Positions 49,250 through 58,935 of a DNA stretch of 64,000 nucleotides are shown here, piece by piece. The stretch lies in contig NZ_PGFQ01000001.1 in assembly GCF_029870955.1 (NCBI RefSeq), positions 1-64,000 on the forward strand. Direction: 5' to 3'. Source of the DNA: Sulfitobacter faviae (GTDB lineage Bacteria > Pseudomonadota > Alphaproteobacteria > Rhodobacterales > Rhodobacteraceae). How positions within the stretch are numbered: the stretch's first letter is position 1; the number at the start of each line of letters is the position of its first letter. The notes below the pieces were generated by a model. That model did not search any database, had not been told where the DNA came from, and saw nothing but the letters and a program-made list of their open reading frames with translations. The translations under genes were made by a program, and so were the position numbers.

Positions 49250-50167
49250 TTACACCAAAAGCACGGCGACATAGGCCACATAGGCCAGCGCAAAGAGCGC
49301 CCCCTGCCCGCGTGTCACGCGCCCGCCAAAGGCGCAGGCGATCAGCGCCACCGTGGCCCCCAGCATCACCCAAATATCGAGCGCGGCGATCTGCGCAGCC
49401 ACCCCCACCGGCTGGATCAGCGCGGTGATGCCCAGCACGCCGAGGATGTTGAAGATGTTGGAGCCGACCACATTGCCCAATGCCACATCGCTCTGCCCGC
49501 GCCTTGCGGCGATGACCGACGTGACCAATTCCGGCATGGAGGTGCCTACGGCCACGATGGTCAGGCCGATCACCGCCTCAGACAGCCCCACGGCCTGTGC
49601 GAGGGCTACAGCCCCAGTGACCAGAAACCGCGCCGAAAGAATGGTCAGCAAAAGCCCACCCAGCAGCCAGACGAGCGCCAGCCAAACCGGCGCTTGATCC
49701 GGCAGCGGCTCCATCGCCTCTGCCCCGCTTCGATCGCTGCGAAAGGTGTAAATCAGATAGGCCGCCAGCCCCGCGAGGGCGGCGCCCCCCGCAAGCCGAT
49801 CCACCTGCCCCAGCAGCACAGTGCCGAGGCAAAGCAGGCTGGCCGACAGCATGACCGTCCCGTCCCGCGCGAAACTACGTCCGGAGATGGCCACCGGGGC
49901 GATCACCGCCGCAAGGCCGAGAATCAGCAGGATATTCGCGATGTTCGACCCCACCACATTGCCAAGCGCGATGTCCGGCGCGCCCAGCAAAGCCGCCTGA
50001 ACCGAGGTCACCAATTCCGGGGCCGAGGTGCCAAAGCCCACCACCGTCAGCCCGATCACCAAGGGCGACATGCCAACCCTCTGCGCCAGCGCCACGGCGC
50101 CGCGCACCAGATACTCACCACCGAGCACGAGTCCCAGCAGACCACCAAGGACAAACAGAATGTTCAC
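49250..50167 (-). CDS. calcium/sodium antiporter (CaCA family, YrbG-like)
   Basis: 305-residue inner-membrane exchanger with about ten helices. The two alpha repeats are [20 protein letters not shown] followed by [20 protein letters not shown], and [20 protein letters not shown] followed by [20 protein letters not shown]. The pattern is diagnostic for the family. The transported ion is inferred from family, not shown here. Confidence 0.93.
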   Translation of the reverse strand: MNILFVLGGLLGLVLGGEYLVRGAVALAQRVGMSPLVIGLTVVGFGTSAPELVTSVQAALLGAPDIALGNVVGSNIANILLILGLAAVIAPVAISGRSFARDGTVMLSASLLCLGTVLLGQVDRLAGGAALAGLAAYLIYTFRSDRSGAEAMEPLPDQAPVWLALVWLLGGLLLTILSARFLVTGAVALAQAVGLSEAVIGLTIVAVGTSMPELVTSVIAARRGQSDVALGNVVGSNIFNILGVLGITALIQPVGVAAQIAALDIWVMLGATVALIACAFGGRVTRGQGALFALAYVAYVAVLLV

Positions 50168-50294
50168 GGGAAAAATCTCATCGGCCTCAGACCATCGGGC
50201 GCCGCGGAGACCGCGCAGACGCCCGATGCAAATGGGGATAGGCCGGAGGCATTCAAGGCCGCGCGGAAAATTCAGGTCCGCCGCGGCAGGGCGC

Positions 50295-50579
50295 TCACAT
50301 GCCCAAGGCTTCTTTGTACATTTCCATCACCGCTTCTTCTTCGGCGATGTCGTCCTTGTCGCGCTTGCGCAGAGCGATCACCTTGCGCAGCACCTTGGTG
50401 TCGTAACCGCGCGATTTCGCTTCGGCCATCACCTCTTTTTGCTGTTCGGCAAGGTCTTTCTTCTCGGCGTCCAAACGCTCGATCCGCTCGACGAACTGGC
50501 GCAGCTCATTGGCGGTGACCCGGTAGGTCGCATCGCCTTGGGATTCGACGACATCGGGATTGGTGCTGGTATCGCTCAT
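50295..50579 (-). CDS. gapR: GapR-like DNA-binding protein (DUF2312)
   Basis: 94 residues with [40 protein letters not shown] and [17 protein letters not shown]. These match DUF2312/GapR of alphaproteobacteria, which clamps overtwisted DNA and supports replication and cell division. Stand-alone gene, intact. Confidence 0.92.
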   Translation of the reverse strand: MSDTSTNPDVVESQGDATYRVTANELRQFVERIERLDAEKKDLAEQQKEVMAEAKSRGYDTKVLRKVIALRKRDKDDIAEEEAVMEMYKEALGM

Positions 50580-50686
50580 GGGAAGTCCTCACGGAATGGC
50601 TGGCTCTGGCGGGTTTGACTACAGGCTGCACGCCCAGCCCGCAAGCGGGACTTGCCCCCTTGGCGGTTTGGCGTAGCTCTGCCGCC

Positions 50687-50926
50687 ATGGAAAGCGCAAA
50701 CACATCTATTTTCGATCTCATGGTCTGGGGCGGCGCCGGCCTATCCCTTTTGGGATTGCTCGGTCTGGGCTGGTGCATCATCAAGGTGAGCCGTGCAAAA
50801 CGCGCGCAGCTCGACGATGAGGAGATGCGCGTGGTGCTGCGCAAAGTTGTGCCGCTGAACATGGGCGCGCTGTTTCTCTCCGTGATCGGCCTGATGCTGG
50901 TGATCCTCGGGATTTCGCTGGGCTGA
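50687..50926 (+). CDS. small two-helix membrane protein
   Basis: 79 residues. Helices at about 10-30 (VWGGAGLSLLGLLGLGWCII) and 56-76 (LNMGALFLSVIGLMLVILGI) flank a charged loop rich in Arg/Lys/Glu. It starts at the ATG at 50687. The function is unknown. It lies between gapR and the sulfur-transferase-like gene, divergent from gapR. Confidence 0.75.
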   Translation: MESANTSIFDLMVWGGAGLSLLGLLGLGWCIIKVSRAKRAQLDDEEMRVVLRKVVPLNMGALFLSVIGLMLVILGISLG

Positions 50927-50993
50927 TCGGCGCGTTTGAACGGCCCGCCCCGGCGGTGCTGGACAGGGCGGCTGCATCTGCTTAAATCGGCCC

Positions 50994-51416
50994 ATGGATA
51001 TTCGCCAAATCACCCCCCGCTATTTCGTCGCCCCGCAGATCGAGCCCGGTGACATGGAAAGCCTGCGCGCCCAAGGCATCACCCGCATCCTGTGCAACCG
51101 CCCCGACGCGGAAGTGCCGCCCAGCCATCAGGCCGCCGCCATGCGCGACGCCGCCGAGGCCGCGGGGATTGCCTTTGCCGAACAGCCACTGACGCACCAG
51201 ACCATGACCCCCGATGTCATCGCCCAGAACCGCGCCCTTGGCGTGGAGACCGACGACACCGTGTTGGCCTATTGCGCCTCGGGCACCCGTTCGACCATCG
51301 CTTGGGCCTTGGGCCAGGCCGGAGAGATGGACAGCGACGCGATCATCGAAGCGGCACGTCAAGGCGGGTATGACCTTGAGAACATGCGCCCCATGCTGGG
51401 ACAAAGCTATACTTGA
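50994..51416 (+). CDS. TIGR01244/DUF442 family phosphatase-like sulfur transferase
   Basis: 140 residues. The catalytic loop VLAYCASGTRSTIAWA has the Cys and Arg of protein-tyrosine-phosphatase and rhodanese folds, in a C-x4-R form. Members of this family occur with sulfur metabolism or persulfide-dioxygenase proteins, but no such partner is visible here. Intact frame. Confidence 0.88.
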   Translation: MDIRQITPRYFVAPQIEPGDMESLRAQGITRILCNRPDAEVPPSHQAAAMRDAAEAAGIAFAEQPLTHQTMTPDVIAQNRALGVETDDTVLAYCASGTRSTIAWALGQAGEMDSDAIIEAARQGGYDLENMRPMLGQSYT

Positions 51417-51448
51417 GGTCTCTGCCGGTCCCCTTGGGGGCCGGTATT

Positions 51449-54147
51449 CTACGCCGCCGCGGTCAGGGCGCGGGCGGGCAGCTGCACCCGGAAGGCCGTG
51501 CCGGGCACATCCCGCAGAAAGCTGATCTCTCCGCCCAAGCGGCACATGATCTCACGGCAGATGGCAAGGCCAAGCCCCGCGCCATCGCCCTCCCCCGTGA
51601 TGCGCGAGAACTTCTCGAAAATCAGCGCCTCCGACCCCGCGTCGATCCCATGGCCGTTGTCGACGAAATCAATCACCAGCCCCTGTGTCGTCACCCGCGG
51701 TGTGATCACCAGTCGCGGGTCATCCGCCGCGCAGTATTTGCGGGCGTTGGTGACGAGGTTGATAAAGACCTGCACCAGCCGGTCGAGATCGCTGGTCAGC
51801 ACAATATCCTCGGCCTGCGGATCGCGCAGCACCTTGAGCGGCCGCGTGACCCCAGCCTGCGCCGTGGTCACCGCCAGATCCAGCAGATCGCGCAGGTTGC
51901 CCTCGCGCTGGTTCAGCGTCACCTGCCCGTTTTCCAGCACCGAGAGATCCAACAGGTCATCCAACAGCCGCGTCAGACGGATCGTCTCGCTATGGATAAT
52001 CGTGGCATAGCGGTTCTTGTCGGCGTCCGTGAGACCGGGCGCATCGCGCAGGATCTCGGAGAACGAGCGGATTGAGGTCATCGGCGTGCGCAATTCATGG
52101 CTGATCTGACTGAGGAAACTGTCCTTTTGCAACGACAACTGCGTCAGCTTCTCATTGGCCGCGCGCAACTGCGCCGCCGTCTCGGTCAACTCGCGCGACT
52201 TGGCTTCCAACTGGCTGGAATACTCCAGCATCTGCGCGGATTCGTCGGCCACAGCCAGCAGGTCTTGGACCGAGACCGAGGCCCCGCCGACGATCTGCGC
52301 CACCATCGCATGGGCCGTGGCCGCCCCGACCGAGGCCGCCAACTCCCGCTCCAGCGCCTGCACGAATCGTGGCGTGGGCTCGGGCAGACGCCGCCCCTGC
52401 CCCTGCCGCTCGGCCTCGCGGGTGAAAAACGCCTGCGCCTCCGTCGCGCCCAAGATGCGCTGCGCCATGATCATCAGGTCTTCGCTGCCCGCGACCGAGG
52501 CCGTCCACCCCCGCGCCGGGCCGGAATGGTCAAAGACATTGACGAATTGCGCGCCCTGTAGCCGCTCCAACGGTGTGGGGAAGCTAAAGAGGGAGACGAC
52601 GACGAAAACCAGCGTGTTGAGCGCAAGGCTCCAGACCACCGCATGCACCGTCGGGTCGATCCCCGCGATGCCAAAGAGCGCCTCGGGGCGCAGCCATGCG
52701 AGGCCCCAAAGCCCCTGCTCCAAGGTCGCGCTCGACAGGGCCACATCCGCGCCAAAGCTGGGCAGCAGCATGGTAAAGACCCAAAGCACAAAGCCCGTGC
52801 CCAGCCCGCAAAGCGCGCCGGTCCGCGTGGCCCCGCGCCAGAGCACCCCGCCCAGCATCGCGGGCAAAAACTGCGCCACCCCGCCAAAGGAGATCGTGCC
52901 AATCGCCGCCAGCGCCCCGCTGCCGCCCGAGGCGCGATAGTAGAGATAACCCAAGCCCACCACGCAGAAAATCGACAGCCGCCGCGCAAGGATGACGATA
53001 TTGCGCACATCCCCGACTGCGTCGCCCCATCGCGGCGCAGCGCCAGCCAGATCGGCATGACGATATGGTTGCTCACCATGGTCGAGAGCGCCAGCGTGGC
53101 GACGATCACCATCGAGGTCGCCGAAGAGAAGCCGCCCAAGAATGACAACATCGCCAGCCCGTTCTGCCCTTGGCTGAGCGGCAGGCTCAGCACGAAGAGA
53201 TCGGGGTTCGCGCCCTCAGGCATCAGGTCCAGCCCCACCACCGCGATGGGCACGACGAAAAGGCTCATCAGCATCAGGTACAGCGGGAAGGCCCAGCTTG
53301 CGATCTGCAACTGCCGCTCGTCGTCGTTCTCGACCACCATGACCTGAAACATACGCGGCAGGCACAAAAGCGCGGCCCCCGAAAGCACGGTCAACGCGGC
53401 CCAACGGCTGCCCTGCACTTGCCATTGCCCGATGTCTGAGGCGTCGATCCGCGCCAAGGTCTCGCCCAAGCCTCCGGCCAGACCCCAGATAACGTAGACC
53501 CCCACCGCCACCAGCGCCAGCAGCTTGACCACCGCCTCAACGGCGATGGCGATGACGACGCCGTGATGCCGCTCGTTCACATTCAGGTTTCGCGTACCGA
53601 ACAGTACCGTGAACAGCGTCAGCCCCGCCGCGACCCAAAGCGCCGCCTGCCCCCGGTTGATCACATCGCCCCCCGCCTCGGCCAGCGGCACGTCGGCGGC
53701 GGCGAAGATTGACAGCGACAGGATAACCGATTGCAATTGCAGCGCGATATAGGGCGTCACACCGATCACGGCCATCACCGTCACCACGATCGCCAGCGTG
53801 TTGGACTTGCCGTAGCGCGATGAAATCAGGTCCGCGATCGAGGTGACGCGATGGCTTCGCCCGATCCGCACCAAACGGCGCAGCCCCCACCACCAGCCGA
53901 TCATCACCAGCGAAGGGCCGAGGTAGATGGTCACATATTCCAGCCCCGAGCGCGCCGCATATCCCACCGCGCCGTAAAAGGTCCAAGCGGTGCAGTAGAT
54001 CGACAGCGACAGGGTATAAACCAGCGGCGAGCGCAGCAGCCAGCCGCCCTGCCCGCGCAGGGCCGCGCGTTCGGCGGCGAAGGCCACGATGAAAAGCCCC
54101 GCCACATACATCAGGCAGACCGCGACCAACTGGTTGAGCGATACCAT
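51449..54147 (-). CDS. SSS-STAC hybrid sensor histidine kinase (one frameshift)
   Basis: About 899 residues. Residues 1-500 form a sodium:solute-symporter-like membrane part (MVSLNQLVAVCLMYVAGLFI, YCTAWTFYGAVGYAARSGLE). A STAC-type linker follows (FVQALERELAASVGAATAHA), then a coiled coil. The kinase part has the phospho-acceptor His in FLSQISHELRTPMTSIRSFS and the ATP-binding NLVTNARKYC and GAGLGLAICREIMCRLGGE. The frame breaks near 53020; length 3n+2. CrbS/CbrA-like kinases of this architecture respond to carbon or amino-acid sources, so that is the probable signal class. Confidence 0.92.
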
Positions 54148-54437
54148 CAGCGCGGCCCGTCCGGCTGTGCTACATCCTCACCCGAGGCCACATCCCGCGT
54201 CCGCCGCCAGAGCGCCCATGTTCCCAAGATCAGCAGCGCCCAGACCCCAAAGAGATAGCGCAGCGCCACGCTCATCGGGATGGTCGGTGCGGTGGGGTCC
54301 GGGCTGCCCGCTGGCACGGGCCAAAGCAGCGGCACCATCCACAGCATCAGCCCCAGAAACGGCAGCAGGCGCACCGCATCCATCATCCGCCGCTGACGGT
54401 AGCCGCGTTTTTCCAGAAAGATCGGCCTACGGGGCAT
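54147..54437 (-). CDS. small two-helix membrane protein between kinase and regulator
   Basis: 96 residues. Helices at about 24-43 (LLPFLGLMLWMVPLLWPVPA) and 59-78 (LRYLFGVWALLILGTWALWR), a positively charged N-tail and an acidic C-tail. Its stop shares a base with the kinase start (TGATG). By position and topology it resembles the small subunits that accompany some solute-symporter proteins, so it might help the SSS part of the kinase fold or sense. That role is inference. Confidence 0.75.
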   Translation of the reverse strand: MPRRPIFLEKRGYRQRRMMDAVRLLPFLGLMLWMVPLLWPVPAGSPDPTAPTIPMSVALRYLFGVWALLILGTWALWRRTRDVASGEDVAQPDGPR

Positions 54438-54443
54438 GGCGGA

Positions 54444-54812
54444 TCAACTGGCGATCAGGTCGCGCACCGCGTCCAGCATCTCGGCATTCGAGAACGGCTT
54501 GGTCATGAAGCGGCTGACACCCGCCTTTTCGGCCATGGCGCGGTCCCGGCTTTGGCCCCGTGCGGTCAGCATCAGCACCGGCAACGCACCGGTTTCGGGG
54601 TCACCGCGCAGCTCATCCAATATCTCGAAACCGCTCTTGCCCGGCAGCATCACGTCGAGCATGACCAGATCCGGCGATGCCTTGCGGATAACCTCCACCG
54701 CGCCTGACCCATTGGCCAAGGTCTCCACACGCCAACCCTCTTGGCTCAGCAAAAAGCGGATGGCCTCGGCGATATTCACCTCGTCCTCCACCAGAACTAC
54801 GAGTTTGCTCAT
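54444..54812 (-). CDS. single-domain (CheY-like) response regulator
   Basis: 122-residue receiver domain with no output domain. Start MSKLVVLVEDEVNIAEAIRF at 54812. The acidic pocket (VEDE) and phospho-acceptor Asp in DLVMLDVMLPGKSGFEILDE are present, as are the LMLTARG Thr and FMTKPF Lys. It is the first gene of a three-gene unit with the small membrane protein and the SSS kinase, so the kinase probably phosphorylates it. Confidence 0.93.
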   Translation of the reverse strand: MSKLVVLVEDEVNIAEAIRFLLSQEGWRVETLANGSGAVEVIRKASPDLVMLDVMLPGKSGFEILDELRGDPETGALPVLMLTARGQSRDRAMAEKAGVSRFMTKPFSNAEMLDAVRDLIAS

Positions 54813-54929
54813 CGGCAAAAAGTCTCCCCCCTCGGTGTGCGGCCGCCCCGTCTTGCTGCGGGGTCTCGCGCACCGGGGGGAGCATGCATCGGTTTGCCAG
54901 CCCTGTCAAAAACTGCCTTCCGCGCCGCC

Positions 54930-56222
54930 TCAGATCCCCTCGCGCAGGATCGAAGGCTCGCGCCGCGCGCGGCATCCTTCCACCGGGCAAATGCGACAGG
55001 TCGCCCCCACCTGCTGCGCCGGCGCCACCCCCGAGGGGACCGGCAAGAGCAGCATGACCGATTGGCTGAGCGGCGGCGTGTTATAGGCAGCCGCAGCTTG
55101 CACTTCGCAGGTGGCAATCGCTTCGAACTCCGCCTGCCCGCGCCCCATTTGCATGACGCGGGATTTCATCACCAGTCCCGGCTGCCCCTGCACCGCGAAG
55201 AGCGGCCAAAGCGGGCAACAGGCGCCAAAGCGCGGCACGGTGAACCCCTCGATCGACTTGGCGAATGTCACGCTGCCAGAACGGTCACAGACCACCAGCC
55301 CCGCGCCGAGGTCAGGCAGTGACGCCAAGCGCCGCAGCACCCGGCCCATCGGCTGGTCGAGTGCCTGCGCCAGTTTGGCAGGATCGTGACCTATCTCCCC
55401 CGCCGCCCGCTCCAGCCGCGCCAAAGGCAGCGCCGCCGCATCGCGGGCGATCTGTTGTAACACACCCGTCGCGATATGCTGCGCGGCCTTGGTCTTGAGC
55501 GTATCGGCCTGTTCGACCAGCGCCGCAATCGCCGCCTGCGGGGCGCGCGCCTCTTCCAAAGGGTCGAAGCGGTAGTCATGCGCGGCGAGGAAACTCTCAA
55601 CCTCGGCCTGGGGCGAATGGGCCACCTCGCGAGTCTCGGCGGCATTGTCGAAATAGGTCACCAGCGCCTGCGCGCTGTCGGACAGGCGACGGCTGTCTTG
55701 GTGGATATTGGCGTGAAACCGATCGCGCCATTCCGCTTGCAAACTGTCCGTTTCGGCCAGAATCGCGGCGGTGGAACGGATCGCCGCGGCGGTGCTGAGC
55801 AACTCGTGCATGGAGGTGGCAAGCTGCGGGTCATGGGCCAACCGGTCCGAGAGCGCCTCGACCGTCTGCTCCAGTGCCGCGATGCGGCGCTGGCTGTTGG
55901 CCAGCACCTTGGCCCAGCCCGGAAACCGCCCCGCGAATTCATCCGCCCGGTCGCTCTCTGGCCCGGTCAGCCCCGCATCCTCCGCCGCCTCGCGCAGCGT
56001 GGCAATCAGCGCGGCTTCGGCCCCTTCGGTCAGCGCCTGCGGCTCGACCCCAAGCGCATGGGCGATATTGAGCAAGAGCTTGCCGCCGATTCTGCGCCGA
56101 TTGTGCTCGATGAGGTTGAGATAGCTGGCCGAGATGCCGCTTTGCTGCGCAAGCTCGGCCTGTTTCAGCCCCGCCATCACGCGCCGCTCACGGATGCGGC
56201 TGCCGGTTAGCCCCTCACGCAT
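54930..56222 (-). CDS. RamB/ScfR-type XRE regulator (DUF2083)
   Basis: 430 residues. N-terminal helix-turn-helix at about 8-65 (SRIRERRVMAGLKQAELAQQ, SGISASYLNLIEHNRRRIGG). The middle and C-terminal part match the short-chain acyl-CoA-responsive family, with conserved Cys in the C-terminal third (ATCRICPVEGCRARREP). In related regulators (PccR, MccR, RamB) acyl-CoA derivatives control carbon metabolism. It is divergent from the ABC transporter; a palindrome at 56309 lies between them. Confidence 0.88.
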   Translation of the reverse strand: MREGLTGSRIRERRVMAGLKQAELAQQSGISASYLNLIEHNRRRIGGKLLLNIAHALGVEPQALTEGAEAALIATLREAAEDAGLTGPESDRADEFAGRFPGWAKVLANSQRRIAALEQTVEALSDRLAHDPQLATSMHELLSTAAAIRSTAAILAETDSLQAEWRDRFHANIHQDSRRLSDSAQALVTYFDNAAETREVAHSPQAEVESFLAAHDYRFDPLEEARAPQAAIAALVEQADTLKTKAAQHIATGVLQQIARDAAALPLARLERAAGEIGHDPAKLAQALDQPMGRVLRRLASLPDLGAGLVVCDRSGSVTFAKSIEGFTVPRFGACCPLWPLFAVQGQPGLVMKSRVMQMGRGQAEFEAIATCEVQAAAAYNTPPLSQSVMLLLPVPSGVAPAQQVGATCRICPVEGCRARREPSILREGI

Positions 56223-56308
56223 GGGACGGCCCCGCGTGATTTTTCGCCCGTTGTTTCAAGGTCTTTCTGCGCCGCAATATCATATTCTTTACAGCCCTTC
56301 CGGCATGA

Positions 56309-56326
56309 TTGCGAATATATTTACAA
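56309..56326. promoter_or_regulatory. 18-bp palindrome between XRE regulator and ABC transporter
   Basis: TTGCGAATATATTTACAA pairs at 7 of 9 positions. It lies 87 bp upstream of the XRE start and 131 bp upstream of the transporter start. The half-site TTGCGAATAT resembles the TTGCAAATAT outer arms of the lpd palindrome and TTTGCAAA sites of RamB-type regulators. Autoregulation is the simplest reading. Confidence 0.6.
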
Positions 56327-56456
56327 AAAAATCGTTTCGATCAAGCGCCTTATTGATCGGTTTTCATTTTCCGCGCCATAGTTTCTTTGCACTATTGCGT
56401 GTTGTGGCATCGGGGGGAGGTTCCGCTGCTGCGACTTACAAAAATGGGAGGACTTC

Positions 56457-57803
56457 ATGTCGTTTACGAAACTGACACGCCGCGGGCTGATCCAGACCGG
56501 CGCGGTTGCCGGTGCAGGGTTGGCGCTGCCGACCTATCTGCGCGCGGAAAATCACGCGGGCTTCACCAATGCCCCCACGGGCAGCACCGTGACGCTTGGC
56601 TTCAACGTACCCCAGACCGGCCCCTATGCCGAAGAAGGTCTGGATGAGCTGCGCGCGCAGGAGCTTGCGGTCGAACACCTCAATGGCGGGGGCGACGGCG
56701 GCATGATGAACACCTTCAGCTCCAAGGCGCTGAAGGGCAACGGTATTCTGGGCAAAAAGGTCGAATATGTCACCGGCGACACCCAGACGAAATCCGACGC
56801 GGCCCGCGCCAGCGCCAAATCGATGATCGAAAAAGACGGCGCGGTGATGATCAACGGCGGCTCGTCCTCGGGCGTGGCCGTGGCGGTGCAAGACCTTTGC
56901 CAATCGGCGGGCGTGATCTTCATGGCGGGTCTCACCCACGCCAATGACACCACCGGCAAGGACCGCAAGGCCAATGGCTTCCGGCATTTCTTCAACGCCT
57001 ATATGTCCGCCGCCGCTCTCGCCCCGGTGCTCAAGAACGCCTATGGCTCTGAGCGTCGCGCCTATCACCTGACCGCGGATTACAACTGGGGCTGGACCCA
57101 GCAGGAATCCATCGCCGCCGCGACCGAGGCAATGGGCTGGGAGACCGTGGAGAACGTGCTGACGCCGCTCGCCTCGACCGATTTCTCCTCCTATATCGCG
57201 CCGGTGCTGAACTCGGGCGCCGATGTGCTGGTGCTGAACCACTACGGCGGCAACATGGTGAACTCGCTCACCAACGCGGTGCAGTTCGGCCTGCTCGACA
57301 AACAGGTCAACGGCAAGAAGTTCGAGATCGTCGTGCCGCTCTACTCCGAGCTGATGGCCGCCGGTGCCGGGGCCAACGTGCAGGGCGTGATCGGCTCGAT
57401 GAACTGGAACTGGCAGTTGCAAGACGAAGGCTCCAAGGCCTTCACCAAATCCTTTGGCGAGAAATACGGCCGCCCGCCGTCGAACTCCGCGCATACCTGC
57501 TACGTGCAAACGCTGCTCTATGCCGATGCGGTGGAACGCGCGGGCTCGTTCAACCCCTGCGCCGTGGTCGAGGCGCTTGAGGGCTATGAGTTCGACGGGC
57601 TGGGCAACGGGCCGACACTCTACCGCGCGGATGATCACCAGTGCTTCAAAGACGTGCTCGTGATGAAGGGGGCCGAGAACCCGACCAGCGAATACGACAC
57701 GCTGGAGATCGTCGAACAGACGCCCCGTGCACAGGTCGAATATGCCCCCGATCACCCGATGTTCGCGGGCGGTGATCTGGGCAAATGCAACCCCGGCGCG
57801 TGA
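56457..57803 (+). CDS. ABC transporter substrate-binding protein (branched-chain amino-acid/amide type)
   Basis: 448-residue periplasmic protein with a Tat-type signal (TRRGLIQTGAVAGAGLALP). The mature part reads LGFNVPQTGPYAEEGLDELR and continues through INGGSSSGVAVAVQDLCQSA to YLTADYNWGWT-like TADYNWGWTQQESIAAATEA. It belongs to the LivK/UrtA/FmdD group; the true substrate (branched-chain amino acid, urea, short-chain amide or related) is open. First gene of the five-gene transporter. Confidence 0.9.
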   Translation: MSFTKLTRRGLIQTGAVAGAGLALPTYLRAENHAGFTNAPTGSTVTLGFNVPQTGPYAEEGLDELRAQELAVEHLNGGGDGGMMNTFSSKALKGNGILGKKVEYVTGDTQTKSDAARASAKSMIEKDGAVMINGGSSSGVAVAVQDLCQSAGVIFMAGLTHANDTTGKDRKANGFRHFFNAYMSAAALAPVLKNAYGSERRAYHLTADYNWGWTQQESIAAATEAMGWETVENVLTPLASTDFSSYIAPVLNSGADVLVLNHYGGNMVNSLTNAVQFGLLDKQVNGKKFEIVVPLYSELMAAGAGANVQGVIGSMNWNWQLQDEGSKAFTKSFGEKYGRPPSNSAHTCYVQTLLYADAVERAGSFNPCAVVEALEGYEFDGLGNGPTLYRADDHQCFKDVLVMKGAENPTSEYDTLEIVEQTPRAQVEYAPDHPMFAGGDLGKCNPGA

Positions 57804-57819
57804 TCCGCTGACATCAGAT

Positions 57820-57851
57820 GGCGCGCGGGCCTGATCCTGCGCGCCCTTTTT
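57820..57851 (+). terminator. terminator between binding protein and permease genes
   Basis: GGCGCGC pairs with GCGCGCC around a 12-base loop, followed by CTTTTTAT. Partial read-through would give more binding protein than permease, as is common in ABC operons. Confidence 0.7.
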
Positions 57852-57904
57852 ATCGCTGCAAGCGGCCATGCCGCTTGTAAACGCTTCCCTTACAGGTGGG
57901 GACC

Positions 57905-58932
57905 ATGGACGCAATCCTTCTGCAAATACTCAACGGCCTCGACAAAGGCTCGGCCTATGCGCTGATCGCGCTTGGGCTGACGCTGATCTTCGGCACCCTT
58001 GGCGTGGTCAATTTCGCCCATGGGGCGCTCTTCATGATCGGGGCCTTCTGTTCGGTCACGCTGCAACGCATTCTGACGCTCAGCGTCGAGACCATCGACG
58101 AGACCAAGAAGGATTTCCTCGGCAATCCGCTGAAGGTCAAAACCCCCTATGTCGAACAGTGGTTCGGGCCGGAAACGGGACAGGCGATCATTGATTGGTC
58201 GGTGCCGCTGGCCATCCTCTTTGCGATCCCGGTGATGCTGCTCATTGGCTTCATCATGGAACGCGGGCTGATCAAACATTTCTACAAGCGCCCCATGCGG
58301 ATCAGATCCTCGTGACCTTCGGCCTCGCCATCGTTTTGCAGGAAGTCGTCAAATATTTCTACGGCGCCAACCCAATCCCCACCCCTGCGCCGCAGGCTTT
58401 CGTGGGCAGCTTCGACTTCGCGCCGCTCTTGGGTTTGGACACGTCGTTGGCCTACCCCTATTGGCGCTTGGTCTACTTTGGCTTTTCGACCCTCATCATC
58501 GCCGCGGTCTTTGCCTTCTTGCAATTCACCACCTTCGGCATGGTGGTCCGCGCAGGCATGGCGGACCGTGAGACCGTGGGCCTTCTGGGCATCGACATCG
58601 ACCGCCGCTTTACCATCATGTTCGGCATCGCCGCCGCCGTGGCGGGGCTTGCGGGCGTGATGTACGCGCCGATCAACTCGCCCAATTATCACATGGGCAT
58701 GGACTTTCTGGTGCTGAGCTTTGTCGTCGTCGTGGTCGGCGGCATGGGTTCGCTGCCGGGCGCGGTGCTGGCGGGGTTCCTGCTGGGCATCCTCGAAAGC
58801 CTCGCTTCCATGAATGAAATCAAAAGCATCATCTACGGTATCGACCAGATCATCATCTACGTCGTTGCCATCGTGATCCTGCTGGTCCGCCCGCGCGGTC
58901 TGATGGGACGCCGCGGCGTGATGGAGGAATAA
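57905..58932 (+). CDS. ABC transporter permease, LivH type (one frameshift)
   Basis: About 342 residues, eight predicted helices. Start MDAILLQILNGLDKGSAYAL at 57905. The frame breaks near 58305 (KRPHADQILVTFGLAIVLQE after repair), then VVVVVGGMGSLPGAVLAGFL, the family signature, to a stop at 58932. Length 3n+2. Forms the membrane channel with the LivM-type partner, 4 bp downstream. Confidence 0.93.
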
Positions 58933-58935
58933 GAC

